DNA of 64,000 bases from Clostridium sp. MSJ-8 (GTDB lineage: Bacteria; Bacillota; Clostridia; Clostridiales; Clostridiaceae): assembly GCF_018918325.1 (NCBI RefSeq), contig NZ_JAHLQH010000012.1:62001-126000 (forward strand). Direction: 5' to 3'. How positions within the stretch are numbered: position 1 is the stretch's first letter; every line of letters begins with the position of its first letter. Positions 8,168 to 17,560 of the stretch are shown here, piece after piece. The notes below the pieces were generated by a model. That model was given only the letters and a program-made list of their open reading frames with translations. It made no database searches and was not told where the DNA came from. The position numbers were made by a program, and so were the translations under genes.

Positions 8168-8217
8168 CATCTTTTTTGTAAATGATAATGCATCTATACA
8201 AAAAAGATGTAATTTTT
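8168..8217. terminator. Strong hairpin terminator, probably bidirectional
   Basis: A 13-bp perfect stem (8168-8180 with 8197-8209) with a 16-nt loop is followed by AATTTTTTT. It isolates the 403-residue gene from the restriction operon. Confidence 0.75.
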
Positions 8218-8312
8218 TTAAATTACATATTGTAATAAAACGGAATATATGATAATATTAATACAACAAGATAAGTAATTTACAAAAGGCACATTTTTAA
8301 GGGGGCGTTTTT

Positions 8313-8885
8313 ATGAAGTTAAGTGATGCTGTACAAGCTTCAAGTGGTTCTCCTCAATTTAGGATAAAAGAGGCACTTGATAAAGAAGCACAAGTATATA
8401 CTTATTACAGTCAATCTGACTTGCTTGATGATCTTATAGGAATTGAATCAAGTAACAAGGAAAACAAGCAGATAAGAACTCATGATAAAGTTCTTACATT
8501 AAAGAAAGATGACATATTATTTAGTTTGATTAGTGGAACAGCAACGATTGTAAGCAAGGAACACGAAGGATATCTCTATACACAAAATTATGTAAAATTA
8601 ACTTTAAATGATGATATTGATCCTAGATTTTTAGTATTTCTTATTAATGAGAGCAGAGATATAAAAAAACAGTTTGCAACAGGACTTCAAGGTTCACAGG
8701 TATTTAAATACACAATAAAACAATTAATTGATATTCAATTACCTAAAATGCCTTTAAAAGAAAAACAAAAAATAATAGGACAAGTTTACTTTAAACAATT
8801 AAGATTAACAGCTCTTAAAAATAGAGTAGCTGAATTACAAAAAAGCAAAATAATTAATCAATTAGAAGGGGTAAGTAAAAAATGA
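8313..8885 (+). CDS. Single-TRD HsdS-like specificity protein
   Basis: The 190-residue protein looks like half of a type I specificity subunit: one target-recognition domain (about 1-155) followed by one helical spacer (about 155-190, KEKQKIIGQVYFKQLRLTAL and on). It differs from the two repeats of the full hsdS downstream. It starts after a strong AAGGGGG ribosome site and its stop overlaps hsdR by 4 bases (ATGA), so the two are translationally coupled. It may pair as a homodimer with HsdM to give a palindromic target, or modulate the main S subunit; both are inference. Confidence 0.7.
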   Translation: MKLSDAVQASSGSPQFRIKEALDKEAQVYTYYSQSDLLDDLIGIESSNKENKQIRTHDKVLTLKKDDILFSLISGTATIVSKEHEGYLYTQNYVKLTLNDDIDPRFLVFLINESRDIKKQFATGLQGSQVFKYTIKQLIDIQLPKMPLKEKQKIIGQVYFKQLRLTALKNRVAELQKSKIINQLEGVSKK

Positions 8886-11800
8886 CAGAAGATCAATTTG
8901 AAAACGAATTAATACAGTATATTACAACAGGAACAATAACTAAACCTGAACATTTAGACGGTATAGGTAATTTTATTAGCAGTAAAGAAAATGTTGATTA
9001 TGTCATAAAAACAAAGTTGTGGGAGTATATGCCTAATATTAAAAATACAGATCAGCTTTGGCAAAACTTTAAAGAGATACTTGAAAGACATAATCAAAAT
9101 ACACTTGATCATCCTTTAAGTGTGGTGGAATTTAATCAGGTAAAGAAAATTATCAGTGATTTAAAAACACCATATGAAGCTGGACAATTTTTATATGGAC
9201 TTAACGGAGTATCTCAAATAGAGATAGATTTAGATGATGGAAGACATGTTTTTCTAACAGTATTTGATCAAAAGAAAATTGGAGCTGGGGATACAGTTTA
9301 TCAAGTTGTTAATCAGATAGAAAGACCTGCTGTTATTACAGGTAAGCAAGACAGAAGGTTTGATACAACACTTCTTATTAATGGATTGCCTATTATACAA
9401 ATTGAAGAAAAACGAGATACACATGATGTAGATGAAGCATTAAATCAGATGCATCAATATATAGATGAAAATCAGTATAGTGATATTTTTTCAACTGTAC
9501 AGATATTAGTAGCTATATCTCCTAATAATGTTAAGTATATGGCAAATACAACTACTGATAAGTTTAATAAAGACTTTGCTTTTAATTGGCAACGTAAAAG
9601 TGATAATAAAATAGTTCGTAATTGGAAAGAATTCGCTGATTCAATGTTAAGCATTCCAATGGCACACCAAATGGCTACAAATTATATGATTCTTGATGGC
9701 ACAAAAAATAAACAAACATTAAAAGTAATGAGACCTTATCAAGTATATGCTACTCAAAATGTAATTGAAAAATTAAAAAGAGTAGATTTTGACATGGGAT
9801 GCAATAAGATAGGTTATATATGGCATACAACAGGCTCTGGTAAAACAATTACAAGTTTTAAAACAGCATGGCTTGCAAGCCGTATGCCTAATATAGACAA
9901 AGTTGTATTTGTAGTGGATAGAATAGCATTGACTAAGCAAACTAATGAGAACTATAGAGCATATGATCCTGATTCAAGAGAAGATGTTATTGGAAGTGTT
10001 CAAGATACTAGCAATACTACTGATTTAAGTAGAAAGTTAAAAAGTAAGGATAACAATATTATTGTTACGTCTGTTCAAAAACTTGATACCCTTGTTAAAA
10101 GAAAGTCATTTAAATCACCAGATAAAAATATTGTGTTTATAGTTGATGAAGCACATCGTTCAACAGGTGGTGATAGTTTTAATAAAATACAAAAAGCATT
10201 CAAGAAGTCAGCATGGGTTGGATATACAGGTACACCAATGTTTGATGAAACAACTAATGGATTAAGAACAGAAGATATATTTGGAGAGCTTTTACATGCT
10301 TATACTATTCGTGAAGCCATTGCTGATAAAAATGTTTTGGGATTTAAAGTAGACTTTGAAACAACTATAGATGAAGATCAAATGAGAGATGTATATCTTC
10401 CTAGCTTTTATAGTGAACGTTATCCAAAATGGACTGAAAAGCAGATACAGAATAAAATAGATAACTTAACATTAGAAGATATGGATGATGCAATAGAACC
10501 AAGTTTTTATGATGAAAATATTGATCATGTAAAGCTTGTAGTTGAAGATATTTTTAAAAACTGGAGAAATCGTTCTAATGATGGTAAGTTTAATGCATTA
10601 TTAACAACTCATGTTGGTGGAGGAAAAGCAAGTACACCAATGGCAATGATGTATTTCCGTGAATTCCAAAGAGTTAATAATGAAAACAGGGAAAAAGGTG
10701 GACAAACATTAAAGGTAGCAGTTACATTTAGTAAAAATACATCTAATAATGATACTATGTTGGAAACTAATAAGGGATTACTTGAAGCTATAGAAGTATA
10801 TAATAAAGAATTTGGCACAAGCTTTGGAATGGATGATACAGATGGATATACTCAAGATGTTATAAGTCGTTTAAATAAAACAGCAAATGATAAAAACTAT
10901 TTAGATATCGTAATTGTTGTAGATCAGCTTTTAACTGGATTTGATGCACCTGATTTAAATACACTTTATGTAGATAGAACACTTAAAGGAGCAGGACTTA
11001 TTCAAGCTTATTCTAGGACAAACCGTATATCCAGCATGGAAGGGAAACCTTGGGGTTGTATTGTTAATTATAGGTGGCCAGTTCAAAATGAAAAGCTTAT
11101 GAATAAAGCTCTTGCAATATATGCTAATAAAGATTCAGCTCTTTTATCAGAAGAAGAGCAGAAAAAGAGTAATGAAAAAGATGGAATTCTTGCTAAACCA
11201 TTTGAAGATGTATTTGAAGAAGTACAAGAAGTGGTTGGAAAATTAAGAGATATGACTAATGATTTTCAACAATTACCTCCTTCTGAAAAGAAAAAAGAAA
11301 ATATGTTTGAATTATTAAAAGCATATAACGCAGGAATGTCTAAGTTAAAGCAGTATGACTTTAAAGAAGTTGATGGTGATAAAATAGGTTTTGATTATGA
11401 TAATCCAGAGATCTTGATAGAAAAATTAGGAATGACAAGCGAAGAAGAAGTAATGCTTACAACAGTTTTGTCAAATGAATTAAAGCAACATATTGCTAAG
11501 AAGAAGAAAGTTCCTTTTTATCAAATAGAGTTAAAAATGATTCATGTAAAAGATATTAAAGTAGATTATGATTATTTAACAGAATTAATTGAAGATTTAT
11601 TAAATCAAGTACATGAAGGAAAGGATAAAGAAGCTGAAGAGACAAAAGAGAAAATTGCTAAATTCGCAAGTGGACTTGATGATAGAAATTATGCAAGTAA
11701 AATTATGAATGCAGCATTAGCGATTATAACAGGTAGCTATCCACCTAAAGATTCAGGTATAAATTATCCTATAAGATTAAAAAATAGTGAAGAAATAATT

Positions 11801-12091
11801 CAAGCAGCAAATAATATTAGTGTTGACAGAAAATTATTAGACTTTAGAGTTGACTGGGGAATTGCAGACATTATAACAAGTGCACAAATGAGAGAAATGT
11901 TTAGCCATCATAAATATGGTATGAAAGATTTAGATGATAATGGTCAAATTAAAGATATTATTGCAAAAGCAAGTGTAGATTATAAAACATTGGCTCACAA
12001 AGAAATAGTACAAGAATTAACTAAAATAAAGTATCGTAATGAGTTAAGAGAGGCAATATATAAACTAGCAGATGAACACATAGAAAGTTAA
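8882..12091 (+). CDS. hsdR: Type I restriction endonuclease subunit R
   Basis: This 1069-residue motor/nuclease subunit cuts unmodified DNA after ATP-driven translocation. The N-terminal PD-(D/E)xK nuclease has FDTTLLINGLPIIQIEEK (Asp, and the E-x-K pair, about 160-178). The SF2 helicase part has Walker A WHTTGSGKTITSF (about 313-325), the DEAH box VDEAHRSTGG (about 421-430), YTGTPMF (motif III) and the motif VI region QAYSRTNR. The C-terminal helical region is intact. Length is normal and no frame breaks are seen. It is read from the half-hsdS and precedes hsdS and hsdM. Confidence 0.95.
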   Translation: MTEDQFENELIQYITTGTITKPEHLDGIGNFISSKENVDYVIKTKLWEYMPNIKNTDQLWQNFKEILERHNQNTLDHPLSVVEFNQVKKIISDLKTPYEAGQFLYGLNGVSQIEIDLDDGRHVFLTVFDQKKIGAGDTVYQVVNQIERPAVITGKQDRRFDTTLLINGLPIIQIEEKRDTHDVDEALNQMHQYIDENQYSDIFSTVQILVAISPNNVKYMANTTTDKFNKDFAFNWQRKSDNKIVRNWKEFADSMLSIPMAHQMATNYMILDGTKNKQTLKVMRPYQVYATQNVIEKLKRVDFDMGCNKIGYIWHTTGSGKTITSFKTAWLASRMPNIDKVVFVVDRIALTKQTNENYRAYDPDSREDVIGSVQDTSNTTDLSRKLKSKDNNIIVTSVQKLDTLVKRKSFKSPDKNIVFIVDEAHRSTGGDSFNKIQKAFKKSAWVGYTGTPMFDETTNGLRTEDIFGELLHAYTIREAIADKNVLGFKVDFETTIDEDQMRDVYLPSFYSERYPKWTEKQIQNKIDNLTLEDMDDAIEPSFYDENIDHVKLVVEDIFKNWRNRSNDGKFNALLTTHVGGGKASTPMAMMYFREFQRVNNENREKGGQTLKVAVTFSKNTSNNDTMLETNKGLLEAIEVYNKEFGTSFGMDDTDGYTQDVISRLNKTANDKNYLDIVIVVDQLLTGFDAPDLNTLYVDRTLKGAGLIQAYSRTNRISSMEGKPWGCIVNYRWPVQNEKLMNKALAIYANKDSALLSEEEQKKSNEKDGILAKPFEDVFEEVQEVVGKLRDMTNDFQQLPPSEKKKENMFELLKAYNAGMSKLKQYDFKEVDGDKIGFDYDNPEILIEKLGMTSEEEVMLTTVLSNELKQHIAKKKKVPFYQIELKMIHVKDIKVDYDYLTELIEDLLNQVHEGKDKEAEETKEKIAKFASGLDDRNYASKIMNAALAIITGSYPPKDSGINYPIRLKNSEEIIQAANNISVDRKLLDFRVDWGIADIITSAQMREMFSHHKYGMKDLDDNGQIKDIIAKASVDYKTLAHKEIVQELTKIKYRNELREAIYKLADEHIES

Positions 12092-12147
12092 TATTATAAT
12101 ATAGATTGCAAAAATATAGATATAAAAAGTTAAAGGAGAAAATATTT

Positions 12148-13389
12148 ATGGATAAAAATAAAGAAAAAAGTAATGTCCCTAAGATAAGATTCCCCGGTTT
12201 TACTGAACCTTGGGAACAGCGTAAATTAATAGAATACCTTGAAGTATCGAAGGAGAAGAATAAGGATGAAGTATATAACAAAGATGATGTTCTCTCTGTT
12301 TCAGGTGACTATGGAATAGTAAACCAGATAGAGTTTCAAGGACGTTCTTTTGCTGGTGCATCAGTTGCAAATTATGGTGTTGTTAAAAATGGAGATGTGG
12401 TTTATACAAAATCTCCACTTAAATCGAATCCATATGGCATAATCAAGACAAACAAAGGAAAAACGGGCATTGTATCAACTTTATACGCTGTATATAAACC
12501 ACTTGAAAATACGAATCCTGAGTTTGTGCAAATCTATTTTGAGCAGGATGCAAGAATGAATAATTATATGCATCCACTTGTAAATAAAGGTGCAAAAAAT
12601 GACATGAAGGTCTCTGACGAAAATGCTTTAAAAGGTGATGTTATCTTTCCGAAAAAAGAAGAACAAATCAAAATTTCAGAGTATTTTTCGAGCCTCGACC
12701 ACCTTATCACCCTTCATCAGCGTAAGTTAGACGACTTAAAAAGGCAAAAAAGGGGATTATTACAAAAAATGTTTCCTAAAAAAGGAGAAAAAGTTCCAGA
12801 GATACGTTTTCCTGAATTTACAAACGATTGGGAACAGCGTAAGTTATATGAAATTGCTAAAATAGTAGGTGGTGGAACACCAAGTACTGCAAATGAAAAA
12901 TATTGGGACGGTGATATAGATTGGTACTCTCCAGCTGAAATAAATGATCAAATTTATGTTGAGAGTAGTGAAAGAAAAATAACAGAATTAGGATTAAAAA
13001 AAAGCTCTGCTAAAATATTGCCAGCATATAAAACAGTTCTTTTTACAAGTAGAGCTGGTATTGGAAAGATGGCTATTTTACGTAAGCCTGGCACTACTAA
13101 TCAAGGCTTTCAATCTATTGTATTAAACGATAATACTGATTCATATTTTGTTTATTCAATGGGAAGCGCTATTAAACAAAAAGCTGAAAAAGTTGCATCA
13201 GGGTCAACATTTGCGGAGATATCTGGTAAGACATTGGGTAACCTTAAATTTATGTTCCCAAATGAAGTAGAACAAAAGCAGATTGGAGAATTTTTTAAAA
13301 AGCTTGACAACCTTATCTCCCTTCATCAGCGAAAGCTAGATCATTTAAAAGAACTAAAAAAAGGATTATTACAACAGATGTTTGTATAG
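12148..13389 (+). CDS. hsdS: Type I restriction-modification specificity subunit S
   Basis: The 413-residue subunit has two target-recognition domains, each introduced by a conserved block (IRFPGFTEPWEQRKL and IRFPEFTNDWEQRKL) and closed by a helical spacer (LITLHQRKLDDLKRQKRGLL and LISLHQRKLDHLKELKKGLL). Each TRD recognises one half of a bipartite DNA site. The ATG at 12148 has AAAGGAG upstream, so I choose it over an in-frame TTG at 12106. The DNA encoding the conserved blocks is repeated, inverted, in a silent cassette at 17.05-17.56 kb. The second TRD is therefore a candidate for exchange by the recombinase at 16104. Confidence 0.93.
   Translation: MDKNKEKSNVPKIRFPGFTEPWEQRKLIEYLEVSKEKNKDEVYNKDDVLSVSGDYGIVNQIEFQGRSFAGASVANYGVVKNGDVVYTKSPLKSNPYGIIKTNKGKTGIVSTLYAVYKPLENTNPEFVQIYFEQDARMNNYMHPLVNKGAKNDMKVSDENALKGDVIFPKKEEQIKISEYFSSLDHLITLHQRKLDDLKRQKRGLLQKMFPKKGEKVPEIRFPEFTNDWEQRKLYEIAKIVGGGTPSTANEKYWDGDIDWYSPAEINDQIYVESSERKITELGLKKSSAKILPAYKTVLFTSRAGIGKMAILRKPGTTNQGFQSIVLNDNTDSYFVYSMGSAIKQKAEKVASGSTFAEISGKTLGNLKFMFPNEVEQKQIGEFFKKLDNLISLHQRKLDHLKELKKGLLQQMFV
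12828..12843 (+). repeat. Inversion repeat at the TRD2 5' boundary of hsdS
   Basis: The 16-mer TTGGGAACAGCGTAAG encodes the WEQRK block. Its perfect reverse complement is at 17545-17560. A 15/16 copy opens TRD1 at 12210-12225. Confidence 0.8.
13306..13331 (+). repeat. Inversion repeat at the TRD2 3' boundary of hsdS
   Basis: These 26 bases encode the LDNLISLHQR block. They are present as a perfect inverted copy at 17051-17076. A diverged direct copy closes TRD1 near 12695-12723. Confidence 0.85.
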
Positions 13390-13411
13390 TATAGAAAGGA
13401 AGTAAAAAAAT

Positions 13412-15001
13412 ATGAATAATAATGTAGAAACAATAAGTGGTAAATTATGGGCTATGGCTGATAACTTAAGAGGTAACATGGATGCTTCAGAATATAAAAA
13501 TTATATTTTAGCATTTATGTTTTATAGATATCTTTCAGAGAACCAAGAGAAATATTTAGTAGATAATAATGTTATTGATGTTAAAGAAGGACAGTCTGTT
13601 AATGAAGCCTATATAGAACAAGCATCAGGAGAAGAACTAGCTGATTATTTAGAAGATATTTCATCAAGTTTAGGATATGCAATTGCACCTAATGATACAT
13701 GGCAATCATTAATTGAAAAAATAGACAATTTACAAGTAATACCTAGCGATTACCAAACAATATTTGATAATTTTAATAAGAATGCAGAATTAAACAAAGA
13801 AGCTTCAAGAGATTTTAGTGGGGTATTTAATGACGTTAATTTAGGAGATTCGCGTCTTGGAAGTACTACTAATGAACGTGCTAAGGCACTTAATGGAATA
13901 GCTAAATTAATTGATAGTATAGAATATAAATCAGAAGATGGTAAAGATGTTTTGGGAGAAATATATGAATATCTTATAGGTCAATTTGCTGCAAGTGCTG
14001 GTAAAAAAGGTGGAGAATTTTATACACCACATCAAGTAAGTATAATTTTAGCTAAGATTGTTACAAGTGATGTTCAAAATAAAGATGAATTTTTCAGTGT
14101 ATATGACCCAACAATGGGATCAGGTTCATTATTGCTTACTGTTGGTCAGGAATTATCAGAGGGAACTCCAATAAAATATTATGGACAGGAATTAAATACA
14201 ACAACTTACAATTTAGCTCGTATGAATTTAATGATGCATGATGTATCTTATAACAATATGATGTTAAGTAATGCAGATACATTAGAAACAGATTGGCCAG
14301 ATGGTCCAGATGAAAAAGGCATAGATCATCCACGTACTTTTGATGCAGTAGTAGCAAATCCACCATATTCAGCAAAATGGGATAACAATGAAACAAAATT
14401 AAAAGATGCTCGTTTTAGTGAGTATGGTAAATTAGCACCTGCATCTAAGGCAGATTATGCATTTATTTTGCATAGCATTTATCATTTGGATAACAATGGA
14501 ACTATGGCGATTGTATTACCTCATGGAGTGTTATTTAGAGGTGCAGCAGAAGGTAAAATAAGAAAAACACTTATTGAAAAAAATTACTTAGATACAGTAA
14601 TAGGATTACCAGCAAATTTATTTTATGGAACAAGTATTCCAACTACAATATTAGTGTTAAAGAAGAATCGTAAGAATAAAGATATATTATTTATTGATGC
14701 AAGTAAAGAATTTGAAAAAGGTAAGAATCAAAATAAATTAAATGAAGAAAATATAGGGAAAATAATAACTACGTTTAAAGAACGTAAAGATGTAGATAAA
14801 TATGCACATTTAGCTTCTATTGATGAAATTAGAGAAAATGATTTTAATTTGAATATTCCACGTTATGTTGATACCTTTGAAGAAGAAGAACCAATAGATT
14901 TAGAAGAAGTAAATAAACAATTAGAAGAAGATAATAGAGAAATAGCAACATTAGAAGCAGAAATTAAAGAACAATTAAAGATATTAGGTGTTAGAATTTA
15001 G
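13412..15001 (+). CDS. hsdM: Type I restriction-modification DNA methyltransferase subunit M
   Basis: The 529-residue N6-adenine methyltransferase protects host DNA and forms the enzyme core with HsdS. It has the N-terminal HsdM helical domain, the SAM-binding motif DPTMGSGSLLLT (about 231-242) and the catalytic NPPYSAKW (about 317-324). C-terminal coiled-coil residues (about 490-525) should contact HsdS. AAAGGAAG precedes the ATG, 22 bases after hsdS. The order S', R, S, M is unusual because hsdM commonly leads the operon. A strong terminator follows. Confidence 0.95.
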   Translation: MNNNVETISGKLWAMADNLRGNMDASEYKNYILAFMFYRYLSENQEKYLVDNNVIDVKEGQSVNEAYIEQASGEELADYLEDISSSLGYAIAPNDTWQSLIEKIDNLQVIPSDYQTIFDNFNKNAELNKEASRDFSGVFNDVNLGDSRLGSTTNERAKALNGIAKLIDSIEYKSEDGKDVLGEIYEYLIGQFAASAGKKGGEFYTPHQVSIILAKIVTSDVQNKDEFFSVYDPTMGSGSLLLTVGQELSEGTPIKYYGQELNTTTYNLARMNLMMHDVSYNNMMLSNADTLETDWPDGPDEKGIDHPRTFDAVVANPPYSAKWDNNETKLKDARFSEYGKLAPASKADYAFILHSIYHLDNNGTMAIVLPHGVLFRGAAEGKIRKTLIEKNYLDTVIGLPANLFYGTSIPTTILVLKKNRKNKDILFIDASKEFEKGKNQNKLNEENIGKIITTFKERKDVDKYAHLASIDEIRENDFNLNIPRYVDTFEEEEPIDLEEVNKQLEEDNREIATLEAEIKEQLKILGVRI

Positions 15002-15006
15002 GTTAA

Positions 15007-15040
15007 ATAAGGAAGATATTTTGTATCTTCCTTATAATAA
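15007..15040. terminator. Terminator of the restriction operon
   Basis: A 12-bp perfect stem (15007-15018 with 15024-15035) with loop TTTTG begins just after the hsdM stop. The right arm ends in CCTTAT without a long T run, so it may rely on stem strength. Confidence 0.65.
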
Positions 15041-15054
15041 ATTATTTTGCTAAC

Positions 15055-15189
15055 AATAAAAAAGATATAGCAAGGTCACCTAAAAAAATAGAAAATGTTG
15101 ATATATTTGTTGAAACTAATCAAAGTGCTAATTCAATTAGAAACTTAATAATGAAAGCATTAAAAAAATACAATATAAATAATATTTGA
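15055..15189 (+). pseudogene. Start-less protein tail of unknown origin
   Basis: This frame reads as plausible protein (KKIENVDIFVETNQSANSIR and on, ending KKYNINNI, TGA at 15187-15189). It is open back only to 15007, inside the hsdM terminator, and has no start or ribosome site. It looks like the last 40-45 residues of a gene whose front was lost when the restriction operon arrived. One candidate is the broken ATPase partner at 6729, which lacks a tail; that is speculative. Confidence 0.35.
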
Positions 15190-15212
15190 TAAAATATATG
15201 GAGGGGAATGTT

Positions 15213-15794
15213 ATGCCGTTAATGAAATGCCCGGTATGTGGTGAGGACATATCAACAAATGCTAATTTTTGTCCGCATTGTGGGGAACCATTTAATAATA
15301 ATGATAATAGAGATGTTAGGGGATTAATACCACCTGATTTTCCAATAGATATGAATCTTGGAAAACAAATTGTTAATTGGACATATGATGCAGCAGTAAC
15401 TGGTTCATACAATAATAGTGGTGATATAAGAGATAAGATACCAAGTGGGAAGATACATGTTTTGTTATTTCAACATGGTTTAAAAATATGTGGTCCTTTT
15501 TTTACACCTTATCTAGAGTTGCACAATTCTCAAATTCATAGCATATCTGAAATGTCAGGGATGGAATTAAAAAATAAATCAGTAATTGGACGTGCTGTAA
15601 TTGGAACGGTTGTGTTTGGTGAAATAGGTGCAATTATAGGAGGATTATCAGGTGTTGGGTTAAAAAATAAGCGTGTATATTATTTAGTAATAAATTATTG
15701 GAGTAGAGATACAAAGGAATTATTTAGTATTACTATTGAGTGTAAAGAATCAAATAGAAGATTTATAGAAAGATTTAATAAACAAAAATCATAA
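15213..15794 (+). CDS. Zinc-ribbon protein with a glycine-zipper segment
   Basis: The 193-residue protein opens with a zinc ribbon (CPVCGEDIST to CPHCGEPF, two CxxC pairs at about 6-9 and 20-23). A middle domain with beta character follows, then a Gly-rich hydrophobic segment (IGRAVIGTVVFGEIGAIIGG, about 126-145) and a basic C-terminus. Similar zinc-ribbon proteins are common and uncharacterised in Bacillota. ATG at 15213 has GGAGGGG upstream and is preferred over the in-frame TTG at 15186. It lies between hsdM and the recombinase but its own ribosome site suggests separate expression. Confidence 0.65.
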   Translation: MPLMKCPVCGEDISTNANFCPHCGEPFNNNDNRDVRGLIPPDFPIDMNLGKQIVNWTYDAAVTGSYNNSGDIRDKIPSGKIHVLLFQHGLKICGPFFTPYLELHNSQIHSISEMSGMELKNKSVIGRAVIGTVVFGEIGAIIGGLSGVGLKNKRVYYLVINYWSRDTKELFSITIECKESNRRFIERFNKQKS

Positions 15795-16103
15795 TTATTA
15801 AATAGTAATTAGACTAAAAGAATGTTTTTTACAAGGATTCTCAAAAGAAAAAAGTGGACTTGCCATTATTCTGAATCTATTGTCTATGAATATATTCCAG
15901 TAGTTTTATTAACGTGGGAAGATTATCAGGATTAAGAATGTGGCGATAAATTAATGGATGTTAATCTTATCTTGTTTATTAGTCTTTGTTATAGAAAATT
16001 TTGTTGGATTTCTTTGTTGGGATGAAGGCAATGTTATTGAATAACATCTACTATTTTAATTATAATATTCTGTCAGCGTGGGAGAAGAAAAGAGGTAATT
16101 AAA
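15795..16103. other. Spacer before the recombinase
   Basis: Only a 37-codon frame (15822-15935) is open here. It has no ribosome site and is not convincing. The rest looks non-coding, and the recombinase ribosome site (AAGAGGTAATT) is at its right edge. Confidence 0.45.
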
Positions 16104-17030
16104 ATGTTAGATGAAATAAAAAGAACTGATTTGTTTTGTGATTATTATGAACAATGGATTACTATATATAAAGAAGGTGCTATTAGCAAGGTAACAATGA
16201 ATAAATACCATATGACACATTCATGGTTAAAAAGATTAATACCTGAAGTTAGGATATGTGATTTAACTCGTATAATTTATCAACAACTACTTAATGATTA
16301 TGCTATATACCATGAACGTCAAACAACAATGGATTTTCATCATCAATTAAAAAGTTCAATTTTAGATGCATTAGATGAAGGATTGTTAGATAGAGATCCA
16401 ACAAGAAAAGCTATAATAAAAGGAAAAACACCTAGAGAAAAGAAGATAAAATACTTGAATCAATTTGAGCTTCATACATTATTAAATAATTTAAAATTGG
16501 AAGATGAAATTAACTGGGATTGGTTTATATTATTGATTGCTAAGACAGGTATGCGTTTTTCTGAAGCATTAGCACTAACACCAAAAGATTTTAATTTTTC
16601 TCATCAAGTTTTATCAATAAATAAAACATGGGATTATAAAAATAATAGTGGATTTATGCCTACTAAAAATAAATCATCTATTAGAAAAATACAATTAGAT
16701 TGGCAGACTATTATTCAATTTTCTCAACTATTAAAAAATTTACCTGATGATAAGCCTATTTTTGTGGATGGAAAGGTATATAACTCTACAATAAATAATA
16801 GGTTAGAAAAACACTGTAAAAATAATAATATACCTGTTATTTCTATACATGGATTAAGGCATACGCATGCATCATTGTTATTGTTTGCCGGAGTATCTAT
16901 AGCTAGTGTTGCTCGTAGATTAGGACATGCAAGCATGACAACTACTCAAAAAACTTATTTGCATATTATACAAGAGCTAGAAAATAAAGATATAGATTTA
17001 GTAATGAGATCTTTATCTGAACTAAGTTAA
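16104..17030 (+). CDS. Tyrosine recombinase of the hsdS inversion system
   Basis: The 308-residue site-specific recombinase probably inverts or shuffles hsdS target-recognition DNA. It has an N-terminal SAM-like core-binding domain (about 5-105) and a catalytic domain with the complete set of active residues: Arg in TGMRFSEAL (about 152), the beta-hairpin Lys in PTKNKSS, HGLRHTHASLL (His and Arg), LGHASMTTTQKTYL (His and the nucleophile Tyr). It is placed between hsdM and a silent, inverted hsdS fragment. The same arrangement is known for phase-variable type I systems such as the pneumococcal hsdS locus. Confidence 0.88.
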   Translation: MLDEIKRTDLFCDYYEQWITIYKEGAISKVTMNKYHMTHSWLKRLIPEVRICDLTRIIYQQLLNDYAIYHERQTTMDFHHQLKSSILDALDEGLLDRDPTRKAIIKGKTPREKKIKYLNQFELHTLLNNLKLEDEINWDWFILLIAKTGMRFSEALALTPKDFNFSHQVLSINKTWDYKNNSGFMPTKNKSSIRKIQLDWQTIIQFSQLLKNLPDDKPIFVDGKVYNSTINNRLEKHCKNNNIPVISIHGLRHTHASLLLFAGVSIASVARRLGHASMTTTQKTYLHIIQELENKDIDLVMRSLSELS

Positions 17031-17050
17031 AAATATAAAATTTATGCTCA

Positions 17051-17076
17051 CGCTGATGAAGGGAGATAAGGTTGTC
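17051..17076 (-). repeat. Inverted partner of the TRD2 3' repeat
   Basis: This is a perfect 26-bp reverse complement of 13306-13331. Similarity continues imperfectly for about 15 further bases toward the TRD. Confidence 0.85.
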
Positions 17077-17544
17077 GAGTTGTTTAAAAAATTGCCCTAT
17101 TTTTTCTTGCTCTAACAATGTTGGAAGATTAATCTTTAAGGATTTTATATTTTCTGCATTTATATTAACATTAGCAGATTGTTGAATAATCCCTTTAAAT
17201 TGACTCTTACAACTGTCTGATTGATAAAAACAACCAAAGAATTCATTATTTAAAATTTTTTTATTAAATCTAAAATCAATTAGATAAGAGCCGAAAATAG
17301 CAGGGATCTCGTCATAAACAATGCCATATGTCCCTACATTACCACTACGAACAATTAAAAAATCCCCAACTTCAACCTTAAATGCCACATAGTCTTTTTC
17401 CGTTGCATCTATTTTAGGAGTATCATTTATCTTTAGAACATTGTCAATCAAATCTGTTCCTCTAAGTAAATAATATTTCTTTGAAATATCATATTCTTCT
17501 GTTGTGTAGAACCCTTGTTTATGAAATTCTGTTATCTCAGAAAC

Positions 17545-17560
17545 CTTACGCTGTTCCCAA
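17545..17560 (-). repeat. Inverted partner of the TRD2 5' repeat
   Basis: This is a perfect 16-bp reverse complement of 12828-12843. Confidence 0.8.

Noticed and set aside
12106-12147. Longer hsdS start at TTG 12106
   Set aside because: The ATG at 12148 has AAAGGAG at good spacing and the extra residues do not resemble HsdS.
3495-16103. A complete prophage or ICE
   Set aside because: No structural, replication or conjugation genes are present; only an integrase remnant, small ORF remnants and defence genes.
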